Part shown: in pieces, positions 34,327-49,200 of the stretch
Layout: the number at the start of each line of letters is the position of its first letter
Numbering within the stretch: the stretch's first letter is position 1
From: Carallia brachiata
Taxonomy: Eukaryota; Streptophyta; Magnoliopsida; Malpighiales; Rhizophoraceae
Assembly (NCBI GenBank): GCA_021464245.1
Contig: JADCRB010000024.1
Location: forward strand, 1,676,181 to 1,740,180
Length of the DNA: 64,000 bases
Direction: 5' to 3'
The notes under the pieces: model-generated
Seen by the model: only the letters and a program-made list of their open reading frames with translations
Database searches by the model: none
Told to the model about the DNA's origin: nothing
Made by a program: the position numbers and the translations under genes

Positions 34327-35759
34327 GGTTGAGCACTGAACCAGTTTTAAGAATAGAAATATATTACGCAACTAGCTTCCTTAGCATTGTCAAAACTGAT
34401 TTCATTTTCTAATGGCCAGATGGAAGCAGTACAACAATGGATACACATATTCTTTTTGTCCTTTGCTTAGTTGGAAAGATGCTGTCATTTTCCGGTTTCT
34501 TATATTTTCCTAGATTTGGTCAATTTCAAGTGCCAAATGCAGATTCTTGGGTTACAGGCTGTGCCAATGCCAATGCCAATGATTATCTAGTAGACTAATT
34601 TTCTAATGCAATAGTGAGTTTAATATATTCACAAACAGTAACAAACACACATACACACACAAAAGAGCAGCACATAATAAAGGTCAATGCTCCAACCAAG
34701 AACAGGTTGTTTATTTGTAATTTAAAATGGTACCACATTTTGTAGATTTTTTAGCTATAGCTCTTTTTTTTTTTTTTTTTTGAACAACTTAGCTATAGCT
34801 CATGAAATGGTACAAAAGTGAACAAGCATGCAAGGTGGGGCTTAACAATAAAAGCTTTATGGTGGACAAAGCTGTTGGATCTGTAAGTGGAGGGGTCAGC
34901 TCTTAAAGGATCAGGGGACTGCAGAGGCTGTGATTTTGGTGGTCTTATGTGATTTATAGAGATTTTTTACTATATAATTTAATTTTATGTAATAAAAAAG
35001 TAGTTATACAATTTATTTTATAGCACTTAATAATTTGTCTATTTTTTTATTTTATTAAATTTAAGTATTTAACTGTTTATGTTATTTTAATATTATTTTA
35101 ATACCATGCAAAAGATGTTACCTAGTATTTCAGGATCTTGAAAACCTTGTTGGCATCCAAAGCCTTAGAAATTTGGAATTTCTTTCTCACGTAGGTTTAA
35201 AAAATAAAATGACCAAGAAACTGATGAGGAAAGGGACCTTCCATTCTCCCGACATGGGATTTTGCTTGGTCTCTTTGGCTTTTGTTGTCCTGTTCTCTGT
35301 GTCTTTCTTCAAAAATTGCAACTCTATTATTATAGTAGGATGAAAAATCAACCCAAATATTTTGATCATATAATACAAATTTTGGAAGCTTAACAATGGC
35401 CATGAACCAGAGAAATAATTGGGTATAACAATGTGAAACTACCACTTTGCCCCCAGTTTTTATCTCATAGTTTCCCTTCCCACAAGCTGCACTCTTTACT
35501 CCAACCCCTCCATCTGGCGTCGAACCGTCTTCTTCTTCTTTCAATTATTTTTTTTTTTTTTGTCTCCCCCAAAATCTGTAAATCTAATGTTCAGATGGAA
35601 AAGGCATCGAAGACCCACCTGCGCATTTTTCTTGGCAATGTGTCGTCCTTTGATTTGAACCAAAACTTGCAAGTTATAAACTTTATATTTCACCATGCAA
35701 ATTGGTTAATATCGATTATAAAAAAATAAAGCTGCAGGACATTAATGGCTGGAGCTGGA

Positions 35760-36014
35760 CTAGTCTCCATTTTTTTGATAAGATAGGATGGATCTTCTAA
35801 AAGCCAAACGAAATAACCAAGTTGGTAATTGGAACTTCATTCCTGTTACCACAAAATCATGAGGCTTCCATGCCCAGGCCCCAAATTTGAACCAACCACC
35901 TGAAGTTGAAGTTCCATTAAAGAGCGTTTCAACGGGGTAGAACCCCTCCTCAGGGATTTTCATGAGGCTGATCTTGAGATCAGAAACATCCAATTCAATA
36001 AGTTCATTTCCCAT
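35760..36014 (-). other. Open frame of unknown origin, possible gene remnant
   Basis: An 84-codon frame from an ATG at 36012-36014 encodes phrases such as ELIELDVSDLKISLMKIPEE and GGWFKFGAWAWKPHDFVV, with mixed polar and aromatic content unlike the low-complexity frames nearby. I do not recognise a family. No splice partners or promoter were found. It may be a fragment of a lost gene or chance. Confidence 0.2.
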
Positions 36015-37217
36015 GGAATTGGTTGCCTCAATAATAGCCAAGTCAGTTACTCAGCTAGCTTCACACGCAGCAGTAACACAGATCCCCATTGGGTGACCAA
36101 GTCTGTTTTCTTTTGCTTTTGTGATTATAAAAAATATTCTACAGCGGCTTCCGGCATTAGTAGCAACTCACTTTTATCTTCTCTTCTCCATCAAGCTCTT
36201 TCCTACAATTTTTAAAACCCCCTTTTAGACATTAGTTCAAGAAGGGGTGAGAATGGAAGCAAGCTGTGCCAACATCAACCACAGAGTTATCTTTCTTGTG
36301 GATCCTTGTAAGGACTCCTGTTCAGAAATCCCATCCTTTGTTCTTATCATCTACGCATAAGAAAAGCAAGTAGATTTATCTCGTGGGATTGGGGCTCAAG
36401 ATTCTTCAGCAACCACCACAGGGGCCCTCCCAGATTCTCTCTGATGATCTAGTTGGGAGTTATTTTTCCTTGTTTTGTAGCTAACTACTTCGGGGCTTCC
36501 CCTCCTTTTCAACCCAAAAAAACAAAATGTAACAAGAAAAGGAAAGTACAATAAACAACCGTAAACATGAATCCAGGCTATCTATAATACTGTAATTTTA
36601 ACAAATCATTTCGTATATGATTGATTTCAACCCAGTAATATTTACACAAATGGCGATGCTCTTGAATTATAACTTCACAGTTGCTTAAATTTACATATTC
36701 AGTAAAAATGTTGCACGTTATACAACGAAGAGTAAGTCCGGAGATGTGCTTTCTCACTCGCCAATGATGGGGTAAAAGTCACAAAAGATGAGCTATATAA
36801 TTCAAGATTTGGAAACCAACACTGTAGTACAAGCAAGTATGGAACACATAGGGTACTTGCCTCAGTCCTAACAAGAAAATTGAAGCCTCAGTGTGCATCC
36901 ATTACCTATGATGAGCAACATCCCAGAGCTGTTTCGGTCTCCAACTTTCCTTCTATCTCTGCAAATGCACAACATTGAGGAGCATTACAACGAAATGTAA
37001 CTGACAAAAAAAAGAATCATTACCACAAGCAACAGCACATCAAGATAAAAAATGTAAAAAATTTGACTAGGAAGCTGAGACAAAACAAAAATTCATTCAC
37101 TCCCAGAGTTACGCCATACATGTACATGGTATTTAACGAAATGTTGCAATCAAGCACCATCCCATCAATGTGTAAACTGAAAAAAGGTCGAGAAATGGAA
37201 TTCCAGTATTGAAGTGG

Positions 37218-40200
37218 TCATGAATTAGGATTTGTTGGTTGATCATCCTTCCAACCCTTTGATAGAAGATCGTAGTTGATTGATGCAAGCTGTGAGAGAT
37301 TCTAAAATCAAAAGCAAAAGGAAAAAAAAAAAAACAGTGAGACGGTAGCAAAATCATTACACAAGGCGACACCATATAAAGCAGCATAAAATGCACAAAC
37401 ATGAAATACTTTAACATCTACAGTGTTATTCATAGTGTTGTTACAAAGAGTGAAACTAAAAAAAACTCTTCTGCTAGAACCTTACTTGGATATATTTGAC
37501 CTAACTCAAAATGAGAAACGTGCATTGCAAAAACAATAATGAAAATTTTGTATCAGATACAGAAATGAACAGTGGATCAGTACCCCCTTGGTGGAATTCA
37601 TGCTTGGCTGCTTGGGGGAAAAAACAAATACACAACAAGGCGAAGAACATAAAATTTTTTTACCTTGTTCAAAACTAAAGTCAATAAAAATTATACTCAA
37701 ATCAATGACCTACAGAATCAATCGTGTGTCAAAATATTCCGAGAACAGGTACTCCTTTTGAGTGTTTTTAACTTCAAACAGGAAAAATAACCAAGACTAC
37801 AGGTCCTGTATTGCTCCTGATCTAAAATCTTTGCCAATACAGAGGCTTCATCTTGAACCTATTAAAATCTATAACACATTAGGCAACTGGTGCAGATGAA
37901 ATTCTCTAGTTTTTCACCAATATGAATCTTAGAAATACTTGGGTGTCTTGAAACAATTGTATTCTTAAATATTTTTCAGAACAGGTAAGAATGAAATCCT
38001 TTTCTGCTCCTTCATTTTTCCCTTTTTTTTTTTCATTTTTCATTTTTGTTTTCAAATTAGCACCATTCAGGAATGAAATCACTTCAGAGATTTCATCAGT
38101 TAATGATCACTTTGACGAACACGATTTTTGTAGACAGGACCTGAAATGGATTGTCTGTCTTTTTAGGCTTGTGAAATGGGTCAACAGATATTTAAGAAAA
38201 AAATACATGGGCGGGTTTCTCAAAAGCATGTCCTTTTGTTGGGATGATATTTCACCAACAGGAGATGAGCAAGTAAATACTTTTTTTTTTTGGGTACATT
38301 GTAATTGAATCTGCATTTTGTGAGAATTTGAGAGAGATGAGATTTGAACCCCCAACAACCCCAAGAGCTAAGGGCTAGCCAAGGTAAGCCTGGTTGTTTG
38401 AGCAACTAAATACTTCAGAAGAGATAGAAATGGCTGAAAATGTAAGAATTTCAGCTAAGAAGAAAACATAATGGAGGAAACAATCAAACCTATCAGTAAG
38501 GTACCTTAAACGAGAAATTACTGAATGCATGATTGACAGATGAGCCAGACTCAAATTCTGCAAGGCCTACACATTCATCTCCCTGCACATTATTAGCATC
38601 AAGCAGTGAGTGAATTTCATAAATTCTTAAGGCATAAAAACTTCATATCTTTCATGTCCAAGCAGGCTTTAGAAATATAGTACCACTTCATCTTGGCGAT
38701 TGCTAAGGCAACTACTACTACCACTTAAGCTGTCCGCATCACTTGAATCCTCAAATTCACTATGTAAATACACATGGTCATCTGAAGGATTCCATGAGTA
38801 GCGACTTGTGAAGTAACTTGTATCAAATGCACTCTCTGAACTGGGAACAAATGCCGCCTAAGAAACAACATTCAAATGGTTTGATCAACAAAAAGGCTAA
38901 GAACTTACAAGACAGGATAATGTCATTGATAATGGAAAAAAAAAAAAAAATTGTATACCTTCTGCCAGGCAAGTGTGTCCCAGTTGATATCTTTGAAAAA
39001 TACATGCTGCTTGACCTGAGTCATTATTCATACTTGTGTTATAACAGTATACAGCCGATAAACAATAGGTGCCTAAAGCCAAACAAAGGTCAAATTAGAA
39101 ACTACAAAAAGGAACCCAGTTCACCTGTGATGCTCCTCCAGCTCCAAGTCTCTGATGAGGATCTTCCGTCAGTAATCTGGATGTGATTGAATTAGCAACT
39201 CAATTCAATAGTTATGCATTTAATCAATATGTTTAAACAATATATGAGCCTCAACCTCAAATTTCAGCAAATAATGCTAAAACTTGAATCAATAGAATAC
39301 AAAATGTCATCACTTGTGACTTGATATTGGAGACAAGCCCCATTTTAATGGTTAAAATTGTATTTAACCCAAAAAGAATGTGAAAAAAAGAAAAAAAAAA
39401 GCATAAATTTCTGTCTATTTGGGTCTTAAACCTTCGTCTATTTCTCTTGCTATAGTCCTAAGTTTTTCCACCAGCCAAAATATTCCTACACTTCTAAATT
39501 CCTTCTTGTTGGAGTCCATTCTTTGATGGTTTTTGGTCAACGCATCAAATCCCTATTCGACTTAATGGGATACCAAAAAAAATGCTATAATGAAAAATGT
39601 TGCTAACTAGGAGGCATGAGCAAGAGATTAGCCCCTTTAATGTGTTCAACGACAACCTCTAGGTTATTTATGGAAGTGGAGTAGTGCAAAATGTTAGTAT
39701 AATAGTTGCAGTCCTATGAAGCATGGCAGCGTTGAGGTGGCACAAAAGGGATTCTTGAATGATCTTGACGAATTTCTAGTTTTCTCACTTTGCAAAAAAG
39801 CCTAGCCTCGCCCACAAAAGAGGGTCTTGATTGGTGGCAGAAGAAGACGGCGATCAAGCGATAGTGGTCATGAAGTGGGATGGTGGCTTGTGGGGGTGTT
39901 TGTCTTCAGAGGCATGTTCTTGGTTACTGCTAGAGGAATAATGGCATATAGTTCTTTGTAGATGTATGCATGTGTATTTTCTTTCCTTTTTTTCCACTTC
40001 TCCTTTTTGTCCATTTGCTTGTTTTGCCATTTTTTTCTGCCATTGGGTCAAATGAGGATATGCATTGACCAAAAACCGTCCAAATAACTCAGATGAAAAG
40101 AAAATTAAAAGTGTAAGACTATTTTGACAAATAAAAACACGTAGGATTACATTGAAAAAGTTGTGCAAAGGTTTAGAAATAAAATGGACAAAGTAATTCA

Positions 40201-43200
40201 AGTACTTTTTTCTTTTCCTTTTTTCGCATGTTATGTTTGGGTCAAATATAGTTTCTAACAAGTTTACAAATTTCCGTTCGAAGGACTCAAGTGAAATGAA
40301 AACAAAAGGTATAAGACTACAGTGACAAATAATAAAGTTATAGGACTGCATTAAAAAATCTACAAAAATTTAGAACTAAGATGGGCTTTCCCCCTTGAAA
40401 TCGTAGGATTATGTTTACCACATGATGCAATGCACATACAAAAACTAGTCTCTTACCTATCAATTAGATCCTTTGCATCAGGGCTCATCTCTTCGGGCAC
40501 CCGGGGCCAAGGTATCTTACGGTTGAGAATGTTGTCGAATATTATCTAGAATAAACATGATATAAGAATTTTGCACAAATATCCTAGTTAATTATAAAAT
40601 GTAAATTAATGAAGCAAAATTGACAATTTCCAAAGACTTAGGCACACAATGCCTCTTGACTTGATAAAGTTTCCAGAAAGCCCCCACCCTAGCACAAACA
40701 AGCTTTGTCCCTGCTAATGAGACAAAGCCATAAAGCCAGCAACACTACAATTATCTAATAATGCAATCTGTTTGAGATCAGAAAATAATTGTAGGACTTC
40801 ACTGTTTCTCGATGCAGTCCATATATATATGCCTATTTATTATCAACTTCATTTCTTTAAGTCACTACATCATACACTATTACAGTCAAAGGTGTCAATA
40901 TATGAAGGAAACAACCCAAGTAACAGGTACTTTGCAGTTATTTCATGCTAGGCCGACACAGCAGGTTATAACTTTCCCCTTCTTTGTTCATATCTGCAAC
41001 ACCACCACCAACCCCCTCTTCCCGCCCAACAAAAAATTAAAAAAAAAGGAGTAAAAAATTTGAGCGGCGAAAGGAAGAGTCTCCCCAGAAATGCAAAGCA
41101 AGCCATAATTACCAAAAAGGAGGCAAAAACCTAAGCACCATGTAAAAATAAAGGGCACTTCATTCCTACAAGGATTCATATGTTAATTTATTTGCGCTGC
41201 AAACCTACAATGTTCACTATTCAAATTTTTTGCAGTGAGCCGTTCCCTCAAAAAACAATAAACCAAAATGGAAATGCTTCTTTTAAAAAAGGACGAGCTC
41301 GGGATAAAAAGACATTATGTGGATGATTCAGTCTGCATGCAACACCATTTTGGTTGGAGATAAAAGCACATGGGATAATTGCTGAAGCAGATTAAGATGG
41401 TTTCCTTTCAGTAATTAGTGCCCAAGAAGAAAGGGAAAATACAAGCAATCTAACATAACATCTATGGACGAGAGTTATGATATGACCTTCAGTAGTTACC
41501 ACACCATAGAAAGACTTATAGCTCCTAAATTTACTTTTCATCACTTAAGCCTAATTATGTCAACCCATATATTTGCACTTAATTGGCAAGCTGTTAAAAT
41601 GATATTTTTTTGGTGTTCATCAGAAACAGCGTTTGAACCCTGGAACTCAGACAAAGAGACCAGCAACTCTACCACAAGCGGTAATAAAAATCGGTGTCCC
41701 CTCTGCCCATTCCAATCCCTCATCCAGTCTCCAGCCCTAAATTGGTAAGTTATTTTGCATCCTCTTCCAAAGCATTGAAGAAGAAGCCAATTTCAACATT
41801 ACACTGCAGCATATATGAGGAAAGGGAGAGAAAGAGGTGGAATAACAAAAGCAGAAGTATCCTTGACTTAATGATATATCCCTAACTCGGTAACAAACAT
41901 ATAGTCCTGAGGATATGAAAATTGGGGAGAACAATGCCCGAGGAAAATTGGAGATGACGTCAACATGCATAGAGGGAAAGCAGACATAAACCTGACAGAC
42001 CCATTCAGTTTATATCCTGAACCTAAAATTAATTCCACGCTACATTCCACAGGTTAGAGATTAATCAAACTTCAAGCAAAGGCAACTGAAAGGAGCAAGA
42101 AACAGAGAACAAAAACACAATTCATCGAAAAGAAGTCCAAGAGACAAAGCTGCAAAAATTCAGAACTACAACATAGCTGGGGGGAAGATACCTGGGGATG
42201 TTCTGCATTGAAGGGTGGAATACCAACTATCATTTCAAATAAAATGATACCAACAGACCACCAATCTGCAGTTGCACCTGAGAAAGATTTGCGCAGCACA
42301 ATTAATTCTTCCAGCAGTTCAGTGAATATCTACAAAAGTGCCAGTAAAAGGAGGTGACCAAATCAAGGCAAACAGAGGTGGATAGGAAAGAGTATGTGAA
42401 ACCTTGTGTGAGCCTCTAACTAAGAAGGATTAGGAAAAATTCTGACAACAAATTTCATTCACAATGGAACAGAATCGTGGCCAAAAAAAAAACCATAGTT
42501 GAACAATTAAATCCATTCAGGATTAATGCCAAGTAAGTTTGAGGTGAGCTAATCATCCAGCAGTTTATTTTAATCAAACAAAAGGTAGACAACACATATG
42601 GAAAGATAGAAAGCTAAACAAGTTACACAGAACAAGGAAACAAGTTGGATTTTGCAATCGAGCTCTCTACGTTAAGATGGGAAGATTGAATCAATCCACT
42701 ATGCAACAATATGGTTCCAATTGGACTTAAATTGACAGCACCAAGTTGCCTTCAGAATGAACAAAATTTAGCATATTTGTGCCCAGCAGCCAAATTTTAA
42801 CAGGAGCTTGCACTTCAAGACAAATAAAATATAGACATTTGTAGCACCTTAGACAAGGAAAAAGCTATACGAACCATGCCCTGTCCCCAAAAGGATCTCT
42901 GGTGCCAAGTAATCAGGTGTACCCACAGCAGAACGTTTCTTCCGCCGCGCTAGCTGATGCTCAGAAGCAGATAGTTGCGGTTCATCTTCCCCAAGCATGG
43001 ATGTTCCACTAACTGCTGGACCAGATAAATCATCCGTGCTGTTGATGAGACCAACTTTGGAGAGGCCAAAGTCCGTCAGCTGATGACAAATAAAAATGTG
43101 AACTTAATAACTTTGACAAGAAGAGAATAGAAAGGGCCTCAAAAACAATCTCAGGCCACATGAGGAACAAAAATGCAAGAAAAGTTAAAGAAAAAATTTA

Positions 43201-46200
43201 GGATGACATTCTGCTTATCCAACTCAACCTCCAAAGTCTCCAAATGGTCAAGAGATATGGGAACATTTTAAAAGCCTCCTCCTTGAATATATACCAAATG
43301 GAGTTATTCAACAAAGTACAAAAATTCCTCATTTATTGTCCAAAAGAATAACATTCTGAGACTAGAAATTGGTGGTGCAAGGGAGCTAAACAACATTCAG
43401 TAAGATGGTTACATAGTAGCTCATATTTTCATTACTAGTTCAATAATTTTTATATCCATCACCATACTGACATACATCAGTACAATCCAACCACCAACAT
43501 TTTCCCTTTTCTGGTCCATCGGACGATATTTCTTATTTCATCCCACATTTGAATAGTTTAAGCTAACGGTTAATGGAAATAACTGGCAGAATTTTCCAGA
43601 AATTGATCAACAAAACATAGATGAACATTAAATCATTAAAACAGAGCAAATTCACTGACAAGGGCAACTCAAGGGAAGTACAACAATTGTTACCTTGATA
43701 TGACCGTCATGTGCAATCAACAAATTATCAGGCTTCAGATCACGGTGAACCACATACAGTGAATGTAGATATTCCAAAGCAAGCACCTTGTGACAAATAA
43801 TATTCACATTAGACATTTGATCTGAGGAAAAATGTTAGCAAGGAAAAAGCAAAAACTTACAACTTCTGCAATGTATACACGAGCAACATCTTCATCTAAG
43901 CAACCCAAATTCCTCAATAGTGAATACAGATCCCCTCCATTCAAATACTCCATCACAAGATACAAATTCTCACGGCAAGTGAACGAATAAAAGAAGCGGA
44001 CCTGGCAAATTGCATGTTTCAGTTAGAATGGAGCACAGTATTTATGATGGCATGTCACAATACTTTCAAAGCTAGACCTGCTCACCACAAATGGATTACG
44101 GACTGAAATTAAAATATCCCGTTCAGCTAGAATACTTTCAACAGCATTCTTACGGATCATATCTGCTTTTTTGAGAACCTGCAGATAAAAGTGGATCAGT
44201 CAGATCTAACACCTTCCCCACTCAATGACAATAAACCAAGTGTGAAAAACCCAATTACCAAAAGACTCATTAGATTATCATCTAAAGGTCAGCAATTTTT
44301 TCAATCCGAGGGGGTCTGCATTATTTACATAACCTAATTGATAAAGCACCAAAAGTTATCTTAACTGAACAAATTAATATCTCATGGCTATGACCTCTTG
44401 CGCTCAAAACCCAAGCCTTTTTGTTCAGTTTCCCAAGTAAAGAAGCCATCTCTCTGCTGAGGACTAAAAGCTTGCAAATTGAACCATTCTAATATCTGAA
44501 GCAGTTTGATTTGAACTGGAGCTACAGATGACTCCATCCATCTTAGGTTGCCATGCATGCATGTTCAGATGATATTAATTGCTAATTTCGACTACTTAAA
44601 GCAGTCCACAAAATGGTGTCCTGATATGTAAAAAGATAATCTAAAACCTACACAACTGAACCACTGATTTAAAGAAATTAAGCAATAAAATGAATTTCAT
44701 CAAGGAACATATTTACCTCAGACAATAAGTTGTTAACAATTACCAGCCAATGAAAAGCCCAAAAATGCAAATAATACTCTAAGGAATAATTGAACAGAAT
44801 TTACAAAAGAATTGCACATTGAACCTCAAAAGTAGATACCTTTATGGCAAAAAGATCTCCTGTTGTTCTCTTTTTAGCCAAGAAAACCCGTCCAAATGCA
44901 CCACGACTGATAGGTTTTATTATCTCAAAGTCATCTATGGAGGTACGATCCTTAGAAGGATGTGTGGGACTTGTTCTCAAACTCCGAACAACATCATCTT
45001 CCAAAGGAGTATCTTCATCAATTATAGTACTTCTAATATCAACTTTTTCATCTTCAACTAGCTCGCAAAGCTGCAAATATTTCTCCCTACAGAATTGGAG
45101 CTCAAAATATCAAAAAACAAAAAAGCATAATCATGTGGCAATTAACAAAGTCAACAAAAATGCAAGCTCCATGAAATTATCCAAATAAGTGTAATGTTGA
45201 CAGCTGATTCCCAGTAAAGAGCCATATGAACTTCATGGCATATGAGATAAAGATTGAGTTCGTTGGCATAAAACTTTCCACAATTTATTGAAGTGCATAA
45301 CCCACCTAATAAGATTCTCAATGCGCGCTCCAAAAGTTTCCACTGTAAGCGCATCAAACTTTCTTCGTTCAACGATAACTCTCAAGCCTTCGAGACAAGA
45401 AAGTAAATAAGGTACGGAACGATCATCATTTAAAGGCACATTTGCTGCACATCTTGCTATTTCTGCAAGTTCACTAATCTGCATCAAATGTAAGGAGTTT
45501 AACCTCATATACCACAAGCAATGAATTGTGTTACGTCACAAACACAGAATTTATTTCCATCCCACCTGAAATTGCTGAAAGCCTGAAAGGGTTCTATCCT
45601 TTCTTTCCACAAAATTAATGCAATAAAAAAAAATCAAACTTGAATTTTTTTCCTTATTCAAGAATGTAAATTTCGGTTGAGCTGCCATTAGAAGTTTAGT
45701 ACAACACCCTTCATGGTAGGCCAGGACCCATTTACAGGCATTTAAACGTGCATAGAATTCACTTTAGAGAATATATATGACAAAAGTAAAAAAGAAATAC
45801 AAAAAGAAACTTTCAAATAATATGGTGGTGCAGTTGCAAAAATATTTCACACTCTATTGCTAAAGGTGGTAATCCTCCCCTTCTCTCAGATATCCAAGTG
45901 GCAAAAATACCACTTTGTAGTAGTGTTATTTTAACAAGTCTCCTGGCCATTCACAGACAGAAAGAAGAAATGAGCCAACAGATACCTGTGAAAGATCATC
46001 ATGCTCAGAATAAGCACCCTTTCCTGCCAAAAGCAAGTCTAGTTGACTGGTCCTTGGAGTCAATAACGGAGATTTAGGAGTCATACTACCAGCAGATGAT
46101 GTGGTCATTCCTTGATCAGATTTTGGGCCAAAACGAGTTTTACATGAAATGGAAGGCAAGCCTTTCAGGTCATCCAAAAAAAAGGAACCTTCAGCTTCAG

Positions 46201-49200
46201 GAAAACAGTCAAGCATGTCTTCTGAGCCTCTTCGAGACCAATCGCTAAGTTTTGGTGAAAGAACATCGGACTCCTCAGTCACACTGGAATTTGATACTTT
46301 TGCAACATCTGGGCTGCCTACTGCTTGTTGCATGTCCTTCTGCGCAAAGGATTCTATAATTTTGTCGAGGGAATCAGAAATCCTGACCAAACGCTCATTC
46401 ACACTGAGACCCTTCTGATCGCATCGATCAGCAATTGCACAAATTCTTGAATGGTCTTCCACATGTGAAGTTGGAACCTCTTCCTCACATATGCGACATA
46501 TAATAGAGCTCTCATCAACAATATTCGGGTGCTCTCCCCAGTGACCCGAAGAAACTTTGCGTTGGTGCTTTGTAAAATTTTGGTGTGAATCTTTGGCTGT
46601 ACGAGGCTCAGAATGAGTAGCATTAGTCAAGTCAACATCAGAAACTCCTCTACTTTTGTTTAATGTTTGCAAGGATTCAACTTTACTGTCATCAACTTCC
46701 TTAACAGGAGCAACTTTGTTCCTAGCTTTTCCAGGAGGTGCTGCAGGAGATGGAAGTTTCTTCCAGGAAGAAATTCGATCCCGGCCTCCAGGAGACTCCA
46801 CATTCTTTGAGGTGCCATCAGCAGGAAAGAGTGAATTTCCTGGCTGCATAATCTGGTCTCTGCTCCAATCTAAGCCACGCTGTTCCTGACTATAAGATTT
46901 CCTCACATTGTCCCCCAATGCCTTTGCAGCACCAGAACCTTTCCCATCCCTGACAACACCTGGAGGAATCCGTTTATCAGCAGAATGCAGAAGCCTGGAT
47001 TGAGGAAGCTGAAAATCATTTTCATCTTCAGGGAGACTTTCCTTGTGGAACTGCAACAATCTGGTACACCTAGTTAGAATGAAAAGCATTCGGGTATAGA
47101 GCTGCTTCAGCATTCCTGGAGGAAAATCCTGGCGCTTATCATCCAATTCCTGGACTATTCCTTCACACTGAAGCCAAAAATCACCAGACGATGTCATGGC
47201 ACAACTTCGAGCCATAACCAACAAGTCCTCAATAGTTTCCTGCCATTCAGGATGGCTCTCTGCATTTTTTTCGAGAATTCCAACCAGATCTGCTGCAAAG
47301 ATAGCTAGATCAGAATTCACTTCTTCCTTTGCTTTGTCAAATTTTGCCCGTATAACAACCAAGATTTCCTGTGGAAAACAGCAAGCAACAAGGAAACAAT
47401 ATAATTTCTTGAAACACAATAAAACACTAGTGAAATACAATGTAGACGCACAAATTACCTCCAAGTTATTTCGCCCTCGAGGCTTCCAAAATGGGAACGG
47501 CCGTACGCCTTTGGAATTAAGTTCATGAGAGAAACTTTTGACATCAGCTGGAAACCTCTTTCTAGGTGCACTAGTAACGCGCAGTATAGCTTGGAAACGA
47601 GGAGACTCAGACTCCTTTGGATTTTCACAATCATAAGTCTGAAAAAGTATACACAAAAACAAAATTGTGAAAAATGAGCAAAGGGTAGCAATCAGATCAG
47701 AGATCAGTGGATTCTCTTATAGATGAATTGACTGAACTTATTAGTAAAATTCCTTGTATTGTTACCTCTGGTGTAAGAACATCTGAACTTCTTGGGCCTC
47801 CAGGGAAACCCCACGATGATTCGTGTCGACCTACCAGAAGTTATTCAAGGATCAAAAGCATAATTGGAGGAAGAAACATAGCAAGCTCACCAGTCTTAAA
47901 CATACCACCAGAGAGGTTCATTTCTAAGTTGATAAAGGTTACTCCAACATACAAGAAAGGTCATCCCAGTGCAAGAGAGTCAGACATTTTGGGCTCTGGG
48001 GAAGGGTCCAATGCAGATAGCCTTACCCCTGTTTTCACAAAGAGGCTGTTTCCATGACGTCAATCTATGATTTCAAGCTTACTCCACCGGACACTCCTTT
48101 CATAAAATGAAAACAGCCAACGAGATAAGCAGGTGATACTGCAGACTCTCTACTTCAGTATACTTTGTTCTATTCAATTGTAAGTTTGTAACCAACTGAA
48201 GTCGCAAGCCATCCACAGTAAGCTCCTAGGACTACAATTAATTATTCTTGTCCTAATCAAGACCAAAACAAGGATTTGCAAAATGATAAGTTCAACAGCC
48301 CTAATTTTTATTCATGGCACAAGAACTTCCATAAGGGAGCCATGTGTATGTCAGATGCATTAGTTCATTAATTTTGCCTGCATAAATACTTCTGAAACTA
48401 AACCTGCAGATTCATTTCACAAGAAAAGAGCCAGAAGTCAAAGAACAGTGAACACATATAACCAAGAATAAAGGATGACATAATTTACTCAGTTTTATAT
48501 CCAAATCGAACTAATCCATTGTGGCATTAGCATTCCTCAACAACCACATATCTGACATGACAAATGTGGTACAGCCTCCAAAGTTATTAATGTTTTCCCC
48601 CACTATACAGAGCTCTCCAACTTCCCAACAACTTTAACGTCCAGTTACACATGAACCATTAAACAAGTAAGGTACATTTATCGGAGTGCTGCGGCAACTA
48701 AATGGTGTAAAAGATAATTGATTTGCCTCGCACGTTAGTTCCAATAATAAAATGCCTTATTCCAAATGTTTCCTTATTTGCCAAATTTTCAGCTCCTATG
48801 TTACTAAAAAAATGTTAACATTCGAAGACAACTCATTGCTCACCAAATTTTTCCTTTTTACATAGATCAATAAATATCATTTGCAAGCATATCATTTATT
48901 CACCCTAAAAGTTTGACAACAAAAGCTCATTAAGTTATTTCTAACCAGTTTGAACCATTTCCTCCATCTAGCGCAGGAACCATCACAAAAAACCACATCA
49001 ATGGAAGGAAAGATAAAATAATGAAGCATCCTGGTTGACTCTCCAATAAATCCACAGTATTCTTGTCATAAATCACAATCATTCGTGCTGTAATTAATCC
49101 AACATAACAAAATTTATGCACGCGCTTGATGCTCTTCTTAGGAGATTTCGCACATTGGGAAGGAGAAAAAAGAAGAAGAAGTAGAATGCGAAGGAGAAGA

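Larger units (their letters stand above)
33621..37217. other. Intergenic region between the two kinases, tail to tail
   Basis: It contains the 3' flank of the receptor kinase, a SINE-like insertion, a possible gene remnant near 35760-36014 and the 3' flank of the IREH1-type gene on the opposite strand (roughly 36600-37217). The two genes converge on this region. Confidence 0.6.

Noticed and set aside
36253..36360. Short plus-strand frame starting MEASCANINHRVIFLVD
   Set aside because: Only 35 codons, no continuation found, no family recognised with confidence.
39854..40351. 165-codon minus-strand open frame inside an IREH1 intron
   Set aside because: Rich in Phe, Ile and Lys, overlaps a repeat-like element, matches no family and has no splice or promoter support.
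47196..47528. 110-codon plus-strand frame over IREH1 exons
   Set aside because: Antisense shadow of exons that match the kinase family.
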